The notes beneath the pieces were generated by a model that saw nothing but the letters and a program-made list of their open reading frames with translations, had not been told where the DNA came from and did not search any database. 64,000 bases of DNA from NCBI RefSeq assembly GCF_021044685.1, contig NZ_CP088014.1, positions 7,240,001-7,304,000 on the forward strand, written 5' to 3'. The DNA comes from Bradyrhizobium daqingense. GTDB taxonomy: Bacteria > Pseudomonadota > Alphaproteobacteria > Rhizobiales > Xanthobacteraceae. This document shows positions 36,183 through 45,433 of the stretch, piece by piece. A program made the position numbers and the translations under genes. How positions within the stretch are numbered: position 1 is the stretch's first letter; every line of letters begins with the position of its first letter.

Positions 36183-38144
36183 CTACGCGGGCCGGAAGCC
36201 CGCCCGCGTGAGAGCGGCGCGCGCCTCATTCGAGCCGAGTGCGTCGAGAAAGGCCCGCACGGCCGGCCGGTCCTTGCGCGCGGTCACCAACGCGAAGTCA
36301 TAATGCTCTTCCGCGAGCGGAATGAAACCGAGGCCGGCCGCCTGGGCGACCGGCGCGATGGTCATGCCCCAGTCGGCGCGGTGCTGCGCAACGGCAGCCG
36401 CCACCGCATTGTGCGAGCGCGGCTGATTCCAGTAGCCTTCCGGACGCGCGCCCCCGAGCAGCCGGTCGATCAGGATGCGGGTGCCGGCGCCCTGGTTGCG
36501 GTTGACCATGATGCAGGCGGGATCGGCGAGCGCTGCCGCAACGGCCTCCTTGGCACCGAGGCCTTCGAAACGCTTGTCGCCTTTGCGGAACACGATGCCC
36601 TGCATGCGCCGCCAGCCTGGAACGAGTTCGAGACCTTCGACGAGATAGGGCGCGTTGTAGGTCTCGCTCTTGTCGTCGAACAAATGGATCGGCGCGAGAT
36701 CGCATTCGCCGCGCCGAGCCGCCGCAAGCCCGCCGAGGCTGCCGACCGCGATCGAACGCACGGTAAGGCCGGCATGCGCTAGCTTCGCGGTGACGAGATC
36801 GAGGCCGGTGCAATGGCTGCCGACGATGACGAGATCGGGCACGCGCACATGCGGCGTGAACAGAATCACCTCGGCCGCGGTCCCCGCCGGCATCTGGTCG
36901 GCGAGCGCGTCGATACGCAGGAAACCGTCGGCTTGCGCGAATGACGTGATCGCACCGGAGCCCTTGCCGGAGGGATAGGCGATCAGTCCGTCCCGTCCCT
37001 CGACCAGCGAGACCATGACGAATTCGGTGCGGCCGAGCTCGGACGCGATACGGACCGGCACGGTCGCGTTGACCTTGGCATCGGAGCGGGGCGGCAGTCC
37101 GGCCATCCTGCGCAGCACCGGCACGATCATGTCATGGAAGGTGAACATCGCCGAGGTCGGGAAGCCCGGCAGGATCACCACCGGCTTGCCGTCGCACACC
37201 GCAAGGCATAGCGGCTTGCCGGGCTTGAGCGCAACGCCATGCGCGATGATGCCGGGCTGGCCGAGACGGCCGATGATGCGGTGGGACAAATCGCCTGCGC
37301 CCTTCGACGTGCCACCGGACAGCACCAGCATGTCGGCATCGGCCAGCGAGCTGCGCATGGCGGCTTCGAGCTTGGCTTCGTCGTCGGGAATGGCGCCGAG
37401 GAAAGCCGCCTCGCCACCATTCTCGTCGATCGCCGCCGCGACGATCGCACCGTTGGTGTCATAGATCTCGGCGGGCGCGAGCACCCCGCCGGGCTGCACC
37501 AGTTCATCGCCGGTGGAGATGACGGCGACGCGCGGCTTGCGCGTGACGATCACCTCGGCGATGCCGCAGGCAGCCAGCATGCCGATCTCGCGCGAACCGA
37601 TGATCGTGCCGGCGCGCAGCAAAACTTCGCCACGCGCGATGTCGGATCCCGCGTAGGAGACGAATTGCCCGGGAGAGGCGGCACGGCGAACCTCGATCGC
37701 ATCCGACCCTGCCGGCTGGGTGTGCTCGACCATGACGACGGCATCGGCACCGCGCGGCAGCGGACCGCCGGTGGCAATCGCCGTTGCGGTTCCAGCTATG
37801 ACCTGCAGCGCCGGCGCAGTACCGCAATGGATGGTCTCGCCGGTCAATGCAAGGCAAGCCGGGTTGCCTTCGGCCGCCGCGGCGAGATCGGCCGAGCGCA
37901 CGGCGAAGCCGTCGACATTGGAGCGGTCGAACGGCGGAACATCGATCGGCGCCGTGACGTCTTCGGCGAGCGCCACACCGAGTGCATCGGAAAGCTTGCG
38001 CGGCTCGGTCGGAAGCGCCCGCGGAAACAGCGCAGCCTCGAAGCGCGCCAGCGCCTCCTCGCGCGACAGGATCTTGAGGAACTGCTCCTGTTCGAGCGCG
38101 CTGCGCTCTTGCGATCGCGGAATCATCGTCATGCCGGAACCCAT
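36183..38144 (-). CDS. MoeA fused to a periplasmic-binding-like domain
   Basis: 653 aa. Residues ~30-420 are MoeA: PPFDRSNVDGFAVRSADL, GGPLPRGADAVVMVEHTQ, STGDELVQPGG, VLSGGTSKGAGDLS and LPGFPTSAMF. Residues ~440-650 are a PBP-like domain (VGSHCTGLDLVTAKLAHAG, RNQGAGTRILIDRLLGG, NAVAAAVAQHRADWGMTIAP) of the sort found in molybdate-type binding proteins. Family knowledge: MoeA loads Mo or W onto molybdopterin. The fused domain probably binds an oxyanion or a cofactor. It starts one base after the stop of a second MoeA-like gene. Confidence 0.88.
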   Translation of the reverse strand: MGSGMTMIPRSQERSALEQEQFLKILSREEALARFEAALFPRALPTEPRKLSDALGVALAEDVTAPIDVPPFDRSNVDGFAVRSADLAAAAEGNPACLALTGETIHCGTAPALQVIAGTATAIATGGPLPRGADAVVMVEHTQPAGSDAIEVRRAASPGQFVSYAGSDIARGEVLLRAGTIIGSREIGMLAACGIAEVIVTRKPRVAVISTGDELVQPGGVLAPAEIYDTNGAIVAAAIDENGGEAAFLGAIPDDEAKLEAAMRSSLADADMLVLSGGTSKGAGDLSHRIIGRLGQPGIIAHGVALKPGKPLCLAVCDGKPVVILPGFPTSAMFTFHDMIVPVLRRMAGLPPRSDAKVNATVPVRIASELGRTEFVMVSLVEGRDGLIAYPSGKGSGAITSFAQADGFLRIDALADQMPAGTAAEVILFTPHVRVPDLVIVGSHCTGLDLVTAKLAHAGLTVRSIAVGSLGGLAAARRGECDLAPIHLFDDKSETYNAPYLVEGLELVPGWRRMQGIVFRKGDKRFEGLGAKEAVAAALADPACIMVNRNQGAGTRILIDRLLGGARPEGYWNQPRSHNAVAAAVAQHRADWGMTIAPVAQAAGLGFIPLAEEHYDFALVTARKDRPAVRAFLDALGSNEARAALTRAGFRPA

Positions 38145-38145
38145 A

Positions 38146-39252
38146 TCATTCCCGCATCAGATAAGCACCGACCAGCGTGCCCGCCGCAAACCCCTCCTGG
38201 CTGGCGGGGACCAGCAGCCATGCATCGGCACGGGCGATCGCGTGGAGCGGCCATTCACCCACGGCAAGCGGCATCCACGCATCATGTTCCCGGGACAGCA
38301 GGGCCAGTTCGGCGATGCCGACACTGGATGCGATTTTCCGCGCAAGTGGCAGGGCCACCTGCCGGCACGGCTGCCGTGCGGACAGCCGATCGATGAGTGG
38401 GCGCACGAGCGCCAGCCAGGCCGCAAGCGCATGATCGGGCGAGCCGGGCAAGGCGACCACGGGCACCCGTCCGAGCCGCCCGACCGCGGCGGTGCGTCCG
38501 GGCTGGAGCGCAAGGCCATGAGCGAGCACCTCACCGCGTTGGGCCAGAGCTGAGACGGCCGCATCGCGGCGGCCGACGCCGCTGCCGCCGATCGTCAGGA
38601 GGACATCGCAGGAGGAGGCATCGAGCGCATCGGCAATCGACGCTTCGTCGCGTGCGCCGGCCTCATGCATCTTCACATCCAGTCCGGCTGCGCGCGAGAT
38701 GTCGGCGATCATCTGCGCCGATGCCGTTGCACCGGGCACAATGACGATGCGCAGCCGCGGCCGCCTTACACCGAGTGTCTCCAGGCCCGCAACGCGCGCG
38801 ATCAGAACATCGGCCGTACCGACCGGGTAACCCTCGACGCCGGCGGGCGTGCGGGCCGCGATGTCGCTTGCGGCACGCCTGACGCCCTGCCCCGGCACGG
38901 CCTCTGCCAGCACCTGGGCCAACGGACCGGACAGCTCGACAGCGCCGGCATCGAGCACGCAGTCGCATCCTTCCGGCATCGCGTCACCGATATCGAGCCA
39001 TGCAGGGGCCATCGCGAGCGGCAGCGGCGCGTAAGCGGACGCACCGACGAGATCATTGGCGGACAGCGCCCAGCCGTCAGCGGCGGCGACGTCGCGAGGC
39101 GGACAAGCCGCAAGCAGCGGCGTGCCCGCCGCGATGCAACCGATGGCTTCGGTCAGCGGCAATTCCGCGGGCGCGACGGGATCAACGCCGCGCAGCAACG
39201 CGGCGAGCGCAGTGTCGAGCGGCGTGAGCGAGGACGGCAGGCGCTGGGTCAT
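38146..39252 (-). CDS. divergent MoeA-like molybdopterin-binding protein
   Basis: 368 aa. Recognisable but changed MoeA motifs: AAADGWALSANDLVGA in place of the usual SxxDGYAV, TIGGSGVGRRDAAVSAL in place of TGGxSxGxxD, and ALPGSPDHALAAWLAL for LPGNP. The loss of the normal acidic residue in the GGxSxGxxD loop (RRD here) may alter metal insertion. It is co-transcribed with the MoeA-PBP fusion and the TupA-like gene, suggesting a specialised role with Mo or W. Confidence 0.8.
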   Translation of the reverse strand: MTQRLPSSLTPLDTALAALLRGVDPVAPAELPLTEAIGCIAAGTPLLAACPPRDVAAADGWALSANDLVGASAYAPLPLAMAPAWLDIGDAMPEGCDCVLDAGAVELSGPLAQVLAEAVPGQGVRRAASDIAARTPAGVEGYPVGTADVLIARVAGLETLGVRRPRLRIVIVPGATASAQMIADISRAAGLDVKMHEAGARDEASIADALDASSCDVLLTIGGSGVGRRDAAVSALAQRGEVLAHGLALQPGRTAAVGRLGRVPVVALPGSPDHALAAWLALVRPLIDRLSARQPCRQVALPLARKIASSVGIAELALLSREHDAWMPLAVGEWPLHAIARADAWLLVPASQEGFAAGTLVGAYLMRE

Positions 39253-39306
39253 GCGCCATGATGGACCACGCATCGCCCGCTTTGGCAACCGCCGGCGAAG
39301 CCGGCC

Positions 39307-40140
39307 TCAGCCGCCCGACCGGTCCGAATTGGGGAAGAACAATTGCTGGCCGTCGAGCTTGTAGTCGGCGATCGCCGTCTGCCCTTCCGGCGAGGTCAGC
39401 CAATCGATGAAGGTCTGCGCGAGATCCTTCTTCACGTTCGGAAACTTCTCGGGGTTCACCAGCATCACGCCGTACTGGTTGAGCAGCCGCCGGTCGCCTT
39501 CGACGACGATGTCGAGATCGCCGCGATTGCCGAACGAGATCCAGCTGCCGCGATCCGACAGCACATAGGCGTTCGCGGCACGCGCGGCGTCGAGGGCCGC
39601 CGTCATGCCGGTCGCGGCCACGCGATACCAGGCGCCCTTGGCACCCGCGATGTCGATGCCGGCGACGATCCAGAGCGCGAGTTCGGCGGCATGGGTGCCC
39701 GAGCGGTCCCCGCGCGTCACGAACGGCGCGCCCTTGCCTTCAATCGTCTTCAGCGCGGTCGCGATGTCCTTGCCCTTCACGCCCGCAGGATCGCTCTTCG
39801 GGCCGATCAGCACATAATCGTTGTACATCACGTCGAGGCGCTTCACGCCAAAACCGTCGGCGACGAATTTCTCCTCCTGCGGTCGCGCATGCATCAGCAC
39901 GACGTCGACCTCGCCCCTGCGCGCGCCGTCGAGCACCTCGTCGGCGCGCCGCGCGATCACCGTCACGTCGATGCCGGTCTTGGCGCGGAAGATCGGCAGC
40001 AGATAGTCCAGCAGGCCGGACTCCTGCGTCGCGGTCGTCGTCACGAGAACGATGCCGCGGTCCTCCGCGGACGACGCCGTAACGCTTGCGGCGAGGCCGC
40101 AGAGAAGCGCGAATGCAACGGCGAGGTGGCGGATGGCCAT
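39307..40140 (-). CDS. TupA-like tungstate/molybdate-binding protein
   Basis: 277 aa with signal peptide (LAVAFALLCGLAASVTASSA). The mature start VLVTTTATQESGLLDYLLPI and FVTRGDRSGTHAAELALW are hallmarks of the TupA/PBP_like_2 family of tungstate-binding proteins. Family knowledge: normally works with TupBC permease; neither is here. Heads an operon with two MoeA-like genes and diverges from a regulator, which suggests supply or sensing of W/Mo for the formate dehydrogenase. Confidence 0.83.
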   Translation of the reverse strand: MAIRHLAVAFALLCGLAASVTASSAEDRGIVLVTTTATQESGLLDYLLPIFRAKTGIDVTVIARRADEVLDGARRGEVDVVLMHARPQEEKFVADGFGVKRLDVMYNDYVLIGPKSDPAGVKGKDIATALKTIEGKGAPFVTRGDRSGTHAAELALWIVAGIDIAGAKGAWYRVAATGMTAALDAARAANAYVLSDRGSWISFGNRGDLDIVVEGDRRLLNQYGVMLVNPEKFPNVKKDLAQTFIDWLTSPEGQTAIADYKLDGQQLFFPNSDRSGG

Positions 40141-40409
40141 GATCGGGTTCCCATTGGACAAGATGCGATCATGATGGCGGCCGATTGCGCCGCACTCGTG
40201 ACGCATCCGCGCCCTTGCACGTCTCCCTCGGGAAATTCCGGCAACAAATGCGCGCTTTGGGATCGTTCACCAAAGCAGAAATCGCGTGCGAGGATGTGTT
40301 GCAAAGCAGCGAGATGATCGGGCATGGTTCCCGCGGACACGAATTGAAATGCAGAATTCCACCTGCGTCGAACGTCAAAAAGAAGCAAGAATTTGCATAG
40401 GAATGCAGG
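40141..40409. promoter_or_regulatory. divergent promoter region tupA-like / HTH regulator
   Basis: 269 bp between the two divergent genes. GAAATGCAGAATTC (near 40347) and GGAATGCAGGATGGAATTC (near 40401) share AATGCAG followed by GAATTC and lie just before the regulator start; they are a possible autoregulatory site. Nothing else is clear. Confidence 0.35.
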
Positions 40410-41303
40410 ATGGAATTCCTGACGACCAGCGAAGCCGCCGACTATCTTCGGCTCGGCGAACGCAAGCTCTACGAACTCGTCACCACCGGCGCGATCCCCT
40501 GCACCAAGGTGACCGGGAAGTGGCTCTTCCCGCGGCACGAGCTCGATCTCTGGGTGCTGTCGGGCCTCGCACGTCCGGCCGGCATGCTGATCGCCGAGCC
40601 ACCGCCGGTCGTCGGCGGCAGCCAGGACGAGCTTCTGGATTGGAGCCTGCGCGAATCCGGCTCCGGGCTCGGATCGATGAGCGAGGGCAGCGCCCGCGGG
40701 CTCGAGCGGCTGCAGCGCAACGAGGTGATGGCGGCGGCGGTGCACTTCCATGCCCTGGACGCCGAAGGCAGTCTCGCCGGCGATGCCAGCATCGAAGCAC
40801 TGCGGGCGGCGCCCGATTTGCATGATGCGGTGCTGGTCGCATTCGTGCGCCGCGAGCAGGGCCTGGTGCTGCCGCCAGGCAATCCCAAGCACCTGCACGG
40901 CCTGTCCGACGTGCTCGCGCTCGGCGCCAGGATGGCGATGCGACAACAAGGCACAGGCGCACAGATGCTGCTCGACGTGCTGCTCAAGCGCGCGGACGCC
41001 TCGACGCGGGATTTGCGCCGCGTGGAGACGCCTGCCCTCACTGGCCCGGACCTCGCCGAGTTGGTCCGCGCCGGCCAGGCCGATTGCGGCATCGCGACGC
41101 GCGCGGCGGCGCGCTCGGCCGGGCTCGATTTCGTGCCGCTGGTCTGGGAGAGTTTCGACCTTGCGATGCGGCAGCGCAGCTATTTCCGCCCCGCCATGCA
41201 GGCCCTGCTCCGGCTGCTCGGCGACAGGCGGCTGCGCCAGCGCGCGGAAGAACTGACCGGCTACGACCCCTCCCCGGCCGGGCAGATCCGCTTCGCGGCC
41301 TGA
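40410..41303 (+). CDS. HTH regulator with PBP-like ligand domain
   Basis: 297 aa. The N-terminal ~55 residues are an excisionase/MerR-type helix-turn-helix (LTTSEAADYLRLGERKLYEL, TGKWLFPRHELDLWV). The remainder is a PBP-like domain (AVLVAFVRREQGLVLPPGNP, MAMRQQGTGAQMLLDVLLKR, RAGQADCGIATRAAA) resembling that fused to MoeA next door. Such one-component proteins are thought to sense molybdate, tungstate or cofactor. Divergent from the tupA-like operon, which is its likely target. Confidence 0.85.
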   Translation: MEFLTTSEAADYLRLGERKLYELVTTGAIPCTKVTGKWLFPRHELDLWVLSGLARPAGMLIAEPPPVVGGSQDELLDWSLRESGSGLGSMSEGSARGLERLQRNEVMAAAVHFHALDAEGSLAGDASIEALRAAPDLHDAVLVAFVRREQGLVLPPGNPKHLHGLSDVLALGARMAMRQQGTGAQMLLDVLLKRADASTRDLRRVETPALTGPDLAELVRAGQADCGIATRAAARSAGLDFVPLVWESFDLAMRQRSYFRPAMQALLRLLGDRRLRQRAEELTGYDPSPAGQIRFAA

Positions 41304-41400
41304 CATTGACGCCTGCCCCCAAATAGTTGCAAAAGAAACCAATTCAGCCGGGCATACCCGGGCAACACCGGCCAACGAGCCGGATCGAGGGAGGACAAGC

Positions 41401-42615
41401 ATGAACCCAATCAGATTTGGAGTGCCGGTCGCGGCCGCCTTGACGGCGGCGCTGCTGTCCGGTGCGGCGTCGGCGCAATTGTCCGACGACGTCGTCAAGA
41501 TCGGCGTGCTCACCGACATGAACGGCCCGGCCTCGGCGCCGACCGGCCAGGGCTCGGTGACGGCGGCGCAGATGGCGATCGACGATTTCGGCGGCAAGGT
41601 GCTCGGCAAGCCGATCAGCATCGTGATCGGCGACCACCAGCTCAAGGCCGACATCGGCGGCACCATCGCGCGGCGCTGGTACGACGTCGACCAGGTCGAC
41701 CTGATCGTCGACGTGCCGGTCTCCGCTGTGGGCCTCGCGGTGCAGAACGTCGCCAACGAGAAGAAGCGGCTGTTCATCACCCACTCCACCGGCACCGCGG
41801 ATTTCCACGGCAAGTTCTGCTCGCCTTACGCGATCCAGTGGGTGTTCGACACCCGCGCGCTCGCGGTCGGCACCGCGGATGCGGTGGTCAAGCGCGGCGG
41901 CGACAGCTGGTTCTTCATCACCGACGACTACGCCTTCGGCCATTCGCTGGAGCGCGATGCGTCCGCCGTCGTCACCGCCAATGGCGGCAAGGTGCTGGGC
42001 TCGGTCCGGCCGCCGCTGGCAACCCCGGACCTCTCCTCCTTCGTGCTGCAGGCGCAGGCCTCCAAGGCCAAGATCATCGGCATTGCCGCCGGCCCCCCCA
42101 ACAACATGAACGAGATCAAGACCGGCTCGGAGTTCGGCGTGTTCAAGGGCGGCCAGCAGATGGCGGCGCTGCTGGCGCTGATCACCGACATCCACGGCCT
42201 CGGCCTGCAGGCAGCACAAGGCCTGCTCCTGACCACGTCGTTCTATTGGGACATGGACGACAAGACGCGCGAATGGTCGAAGCGCTATTTCGCCAAGATG
42301 AACAAGATGCCCTCGATGTGGCAGGCCGGCGTCTATTCCAGCGTGATGCACTATCTCAACGCCATCAAGGAGACCGGCACCGACGATCCGCTCAAGGTCG
42401 CCGCCAAGATGCGCGAGAAGCCGATCGAGGATTTCTTCTCGCGCAACGGCAAACTGCGCGAAGACAATCTGATGGTGCACGACCTCTGGCTGGTGCAGGT
42501 GAAGACGCCGGAGGAGAGCAAATATCCGTGGGACTATTACAAGATCCTCACGACGATCTCCGGCGACAAGGCGTTCGGCCCGCCGGATCCGGCCTGTCCG
42601 CTGGTGAAGAAGTGA
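41401..42615 (+). CDS. ABC transporter substrate-binding protein (Peripla_BP_6, amino-acid/urea-like)
   Basis: 404 aa with a signal peptide (VPVAAALTAALLSGAASAQL) and the type I periplasmic-binding start VKIGVLTDMNGPASAPTGQG. Family knowledge: these bind branched-chain amino acids, amides or aromatic acids for Liv-type permeases. No permease or ATPase gene is next to it. A GAGGGAGG-type ribosome binding site precedes ATG 41401. Confidence 0.9.
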   Translation: MNPIRFGVPVAAALTAALLSGAASAQLSDDVVKIGVLTDMNGPASAPTGQGSVTAAQMAIDDFGGKVLGKPISIVIGDHQLKADIGGTIARRWYDVDQVDLIVDVPVSAVGLAVQNVANEKKRLFITHSTGTADFHGKFCSPYAIQWVFDTRALAVGTADAVVKRGGDSWFFITDDYAFGHSLERDASAVVTANGGKVLGSVRPPLATPDLSSFVLQAQASKAKIIGIAAGPPNNMNEIKTGSEFGVFKGGQQMAALLALITDIHGLGLQAAQGLLLTTSFYWDMDDKTREWSKRYFAKMNKMPSMWQAGVYSSVMHYLNAIKETGTDDPLKVAAKMREKPIEDFFSRNGKLREDNLMVHDLWLVQVKTPEESKYPWDYYKILTTISGDKAFGPPDPACPLVKK

Positions 42616-42635
42616 GGGTGTGAGACACACACCAG

Positions 42636-42722
42636 TCGTCATGCCCGGGCTTGACCCGGGCATCCACGTCTTTCCTCAATCGCAGTGACGCGTGGATGGC
42701 CGGGTCAAGCCCGGCCATGACG
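42636..42722. repeat. intergenic palindromic repeat, family C
   Basis: CGTCATGCCCGGGCTTGACCCGGGCATCCACG is mirrored by CGTGGATGGCCGGGTCAAGCC...GGCCATGACG; given here only in part. A long hairpin between the binding-protein gene and the convergent TAXI gene. It shares the GGCTTGACC core with family B at 21.2 kb. Confidence 0.75.
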
Positions 42723-42742
42723 GCTGTGGGTGCAGCCCCGTC

Positions 42743-43705
42743 CTATTTCACCACTCCAATTTCGCGGAAGTACTTTACGACGCCGGGATGGATCAGCTCC
42801 GGCTTCGGCGCGGCTGCAACCGTGTTCGAGGCGGTCGTCTCGCAGGCCTGCGGGAGCTTCTTGCAGAAATTCGCTTCGACGCCGTGCAGCGTCTTGGCGA
42901 GGCGATAGGCGACGTCGTCCGGCAGATCCTCGCGTGTCAGCACAAAGCTCCACGAGCCCAGCGAGGCGATTGGCGCGGTCTGGGTCGGATAGCTGTTTGC
43001 CGGCACCAGCAGCGGCTTGAGGAACGCGTGCTTGGCGCGGATGCGCGTCATCTCTTCGACATCAGGCGCGATGAAGCGCGCCCCTGACGGGCTCGAGGCC
43101 ACCGCGGCGAAGCCGGGCCAGCCGATGCCGGCGCCCCACAGCGCAGCGACGCGGCCATCCTCGACCATCGCGGGGCCGTCGCCGGCGCGGTCGAGATAAA
43201 CCGCCCTAAAGTCCTCGTCCTGCTTCAAGCCGAGACCATCGAGCACATAGCGCGCCAAGATCGGCAGGCCCGATCCTTTCGCCCCGAACGCAACTGGCTG
43301 GCCGACGAGATCGCGGATGGTCTTGTAGGGACTGTCGGCCCGCACCACGAATAGGCCGGGGTTGGAATAGATCGCCGTGAGGATCTTCAGCCGGACCGGC
43401 GCGCGGCCGATGCCGGCGAAGGCTTCATAGGCCGGCTCGCCCGCGACCAGCGCGAGATCGAGCTCGCCCTTCTCCAGCAGCGGGATGTTCTCGCTGCTGC
43501 CCTTGGTGTTGCGGGGCGCGATGGACAATTGCGGATCGGCCGCGTTCATCACCTCGGCGAAGGCGTTGCCATAGAGCGGAAAGCCGCCGCCGGGCGTGGC
43601 GGTGCCCAAACTGATCGTCGTGGTCGGAATGGCGTTGTCTCCGGTTTGAGCAGTAGCGGGGCCGGCGAGCAGCACTGCTGCGAGAACGATAATCGCGAAT
43701 CTCAT
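42743..43705 (-). CDS. TAXI-family TRAP solute-binding protein
   Basis: 320 aa with signal peptide (FAIIVLAAVLLAGPATAQTG) and the TAXI motif ISLGTATPGGGFPLYGNAFA, plus NTKGSSENIPLLEKGELDLA. Family knowledge: TAXI proteins feed TRAP-type secondary transporters. No TRAP membrane genes lie near. Start at ATG 43705. Confidence 0.88.
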   Translation of the reverse strand: MRFAIIVLAAVLLAGPATAQTGDNAIPTTTISLGTATPGGGFPLYGNAFAEVMNAADPQLSIAPRNTKGSSENIPLLEKGELDLALVAGEPAYEAFAGIGRAPVRLKILTAIYSNPGLFVVRADSPYKTIRDLVGQPVAFGAKGSGLPILARYVLDGLGLKQDEDFRAVYLDRAGDGPAMVEDGRVAALWGAGIGWPGFAAVASSPSGARFIAPDVEEMTRIRAKHAFLKPLLVPANSYPTQTAPIASLGSWSFVLTREDLPDDVAYRLAKTLHGVEANFCKKLPQACETTASNTVAAAPKPELIHPGVVKYFREIGVVK

Positions 43706-43811
43706 GGTGGTCCCTGACGAACTGCGTCAACACCGACTTGCGGCGATGTAGGCAGCCGCCCGAATTTGTGAAAGCATGCCCCGCAACGACATTAGAACAA
43801 TGGGAGACGTC

Positions 43812-44786
43812 ATGTTGCGAATTTTCCGTCAAGGTGTTTTCGGGCTCGTCATTCTTGCATCACTTTTCAGCAACACCCCTCCCGCCTCCGCCGCCTATCC
43901 CGACCGCCCCGTGCACTGGCTGATCGGCTTTGCCGCCGGCGGCCCGGTCGACATCGTGGCGCGGATCATGGCGCAGTGGCTGTCGGACAAGCTCGGCCAG
44001 CAGGTCATCGTCGAGAACCGCACCGGCTCCGGCGGCAACATCGCGGCGGCGGCTGCGATCAACGCAGCGCCCGACGGCTACACGCTGCTGTTCGTCGCGC
44101 CCAACAACGCGATCTCGACCTCGCTCTACAAGAAGCTGCCCTTCGATTTTTTGCGCGACACCGTTCCCGTCGCCAGCATCATGCAACTCACCAACATGCT
44201 GGTCGTGTCCAACGCGTTCCCGGCCAAGACGGTTCAGGAGTTCGTCGATTATTGCAAGGCCAACCCCGGCAAGATCTCCTACGCCTCCTCCGGCAACGGC
44301 ACCTCGGTGCACATGTCGGCCGAGCTGTTCAAGGTGATGACGAAGTGCGACATGGTGCACGTGCCCTATCGCGGCTCGGCCATTGCCTTCCCCGACATCA
44401 TCTCCAACAAGGTGCAGCTGATCTTCGACAATCTGCCGTCCGCGCTGGAGCAGGTGAAGGGCGGCAATGTCCGCGCGCTGGGCGTGACCTCGCCGCAGCG
44501 CTGGCCGAGCGTGCCCGACGTGCCCGCGATCGCCGAGACCGTGCCGGGCTTCGAATCGGTCGGCTTCTACGGCATCTCCGCGCCGAAGGGCACGCCGCCA
44601 GAGGTGATCGAGACCCTCAACAAGGCCGTCGGCGAAGCGCTGAAGGACCCGAAGCTGGTGGCCAAGCTCACTGAAGTCGGCGGCCTGCCCAAGGCGATGA
44701 CGCCGGCCGAGTTCGGCAAGCTGGTCACCGGCGAAACCGAGAAGTGGCGCAAGGTGGTCGAGTTCGCCGGCGTCTCGGTGGACTAG
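43812..44786 (+). CDS. Bug-family (tripartite tricarboxylate transporter) solute-binding protein
   Basis: 324 aa. Signal peptide (GVFGLVILASLFSNTPPASA) then YPDRPVHWLIGFAAGGPVDI and VENRTGSGGNIAAAAAINA, the Bug/TctC signature. GGGAGACGTC precedes the ATG. Family knowledge: extracytoplasmic receptor for organic acids, very numerous in this group and often without linked permease genes, as here. Confidence 0.9.
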   Translation: MLRIFRQGVFGLVILASLFSNTPPASAAYPDRPVHWLIGFAAGGPVDIVARIMAQWLSDKLGQQVIVENRTGSGGNIAAAAAINAAPDGYTLLFVAPNNAISTSLYKKLPFDFLRDTVPVASIMQLTNMLVVSNAFPAKTVQEFVDYCKANPGKISYASSGNGTSVHMSAELFKVMTKCDMVHVPYRGSAIAFPDIISNKVQLIFDNLPSALEQVKGGNVRALGVTSPQRWPSVPDVPAIAETVPGFESVGFYGISAPKGTPPEVIETLNKAVGEALKDPKLVAKLTEVGGLPKAMTPAEFGKLVTGETEKWRKVVEFAGVSVD

Positions 44787-45184
44787 GCGACGCTGCCGGC
44801 ACGAAATTCGAGGGGGCCAACAGGCCCTCTCGCAACAAAGGGGCGAAAACAACCCCATGCACAGTAGAAGACTTGAGCAATCACAGGGGCTTAGCAAAGC
44901 GCAACAACGGGCACCCCGAGAAGCGCGTTTGGCGCTTTGACTCGTCGGGCAAACCAGGGGCATAATGCCATTATTCCGAAATTCATCAGCCGCCCGGGGA
45001 GCTGCGCTTTTCTGCGCAGCCCCGACGTTCCGCCGCGACCAGAGAGCTTCCATGCGACGCTTGTTCCTGACGGGGGCGAAGCCCCTTCCGCCTTGAAAAC
45101 GCTTGAGGATTGCACCCCCGCCTCAGGCCCTGTAAACGAACCGCGCACCGTTGCCGGCCGCACCAAAGCGGCCGCCTCGCGGCG
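44787..45184. other. intergenic gap before the tRNA, two hairpins
   Basis: 398 bp without a credible gene. GAGGGGGCC/GGCCCTC (44810-44829) is a hairpin just past the Bug-gene stop and may terminate it, although there is no T-tract. GGGGA-GCTGCGC-TTTTCT-GCGCAGC-CCC (44996-45023) is a strong stem-loop of unknown role. The rest probably carries the tRNA promoter. Confidence 0.5.
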
Positions 45185-45260
45185 GGGCCTGTAGCTCAAT
45201 GGTTAGAGCCGGCCGCTCATAACGGTCTGGTTGCAGGTTCGAGTCCTGCCGGGCCCACCA
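45185..45260 (+). tRNA. tRNA with CAU anticodon (Ile2 or Met)
   Basis: 76 nt with encoded CCA. The acceptor GGGCCTG pairs with CGGGCCC; D-arm GCTC/GAGC; anticodon stem GGCCG/CGGTC with loop CTCATAA (anticodon CAT); T-arm GCAGG-TTCGAGT-CCTGC. The short D-loop (AATGGTTA) and loop context resemble lysidine-modified tRNA-Ile2, but elongator tRNA-Met cannot be excluded. It borders the accessory region to its right. Confidence 0.93.
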
Positions 45261-45433
45261 AGAAAATCTGCGGGAGCAAATTCAGGACGACTCGAATATT
45301 GTTGAACGTGAAGGTGCGGAACTTTCGGAACAGAGGCTAAGGCCGCACTCTTTTTGTTACGGCCAGGCGCGCGCCCGTTATCATTCGTCGATGGCCGCTG
45401 CTACTCGGCAGCCGCAACATTCCGAAAGTGCAC

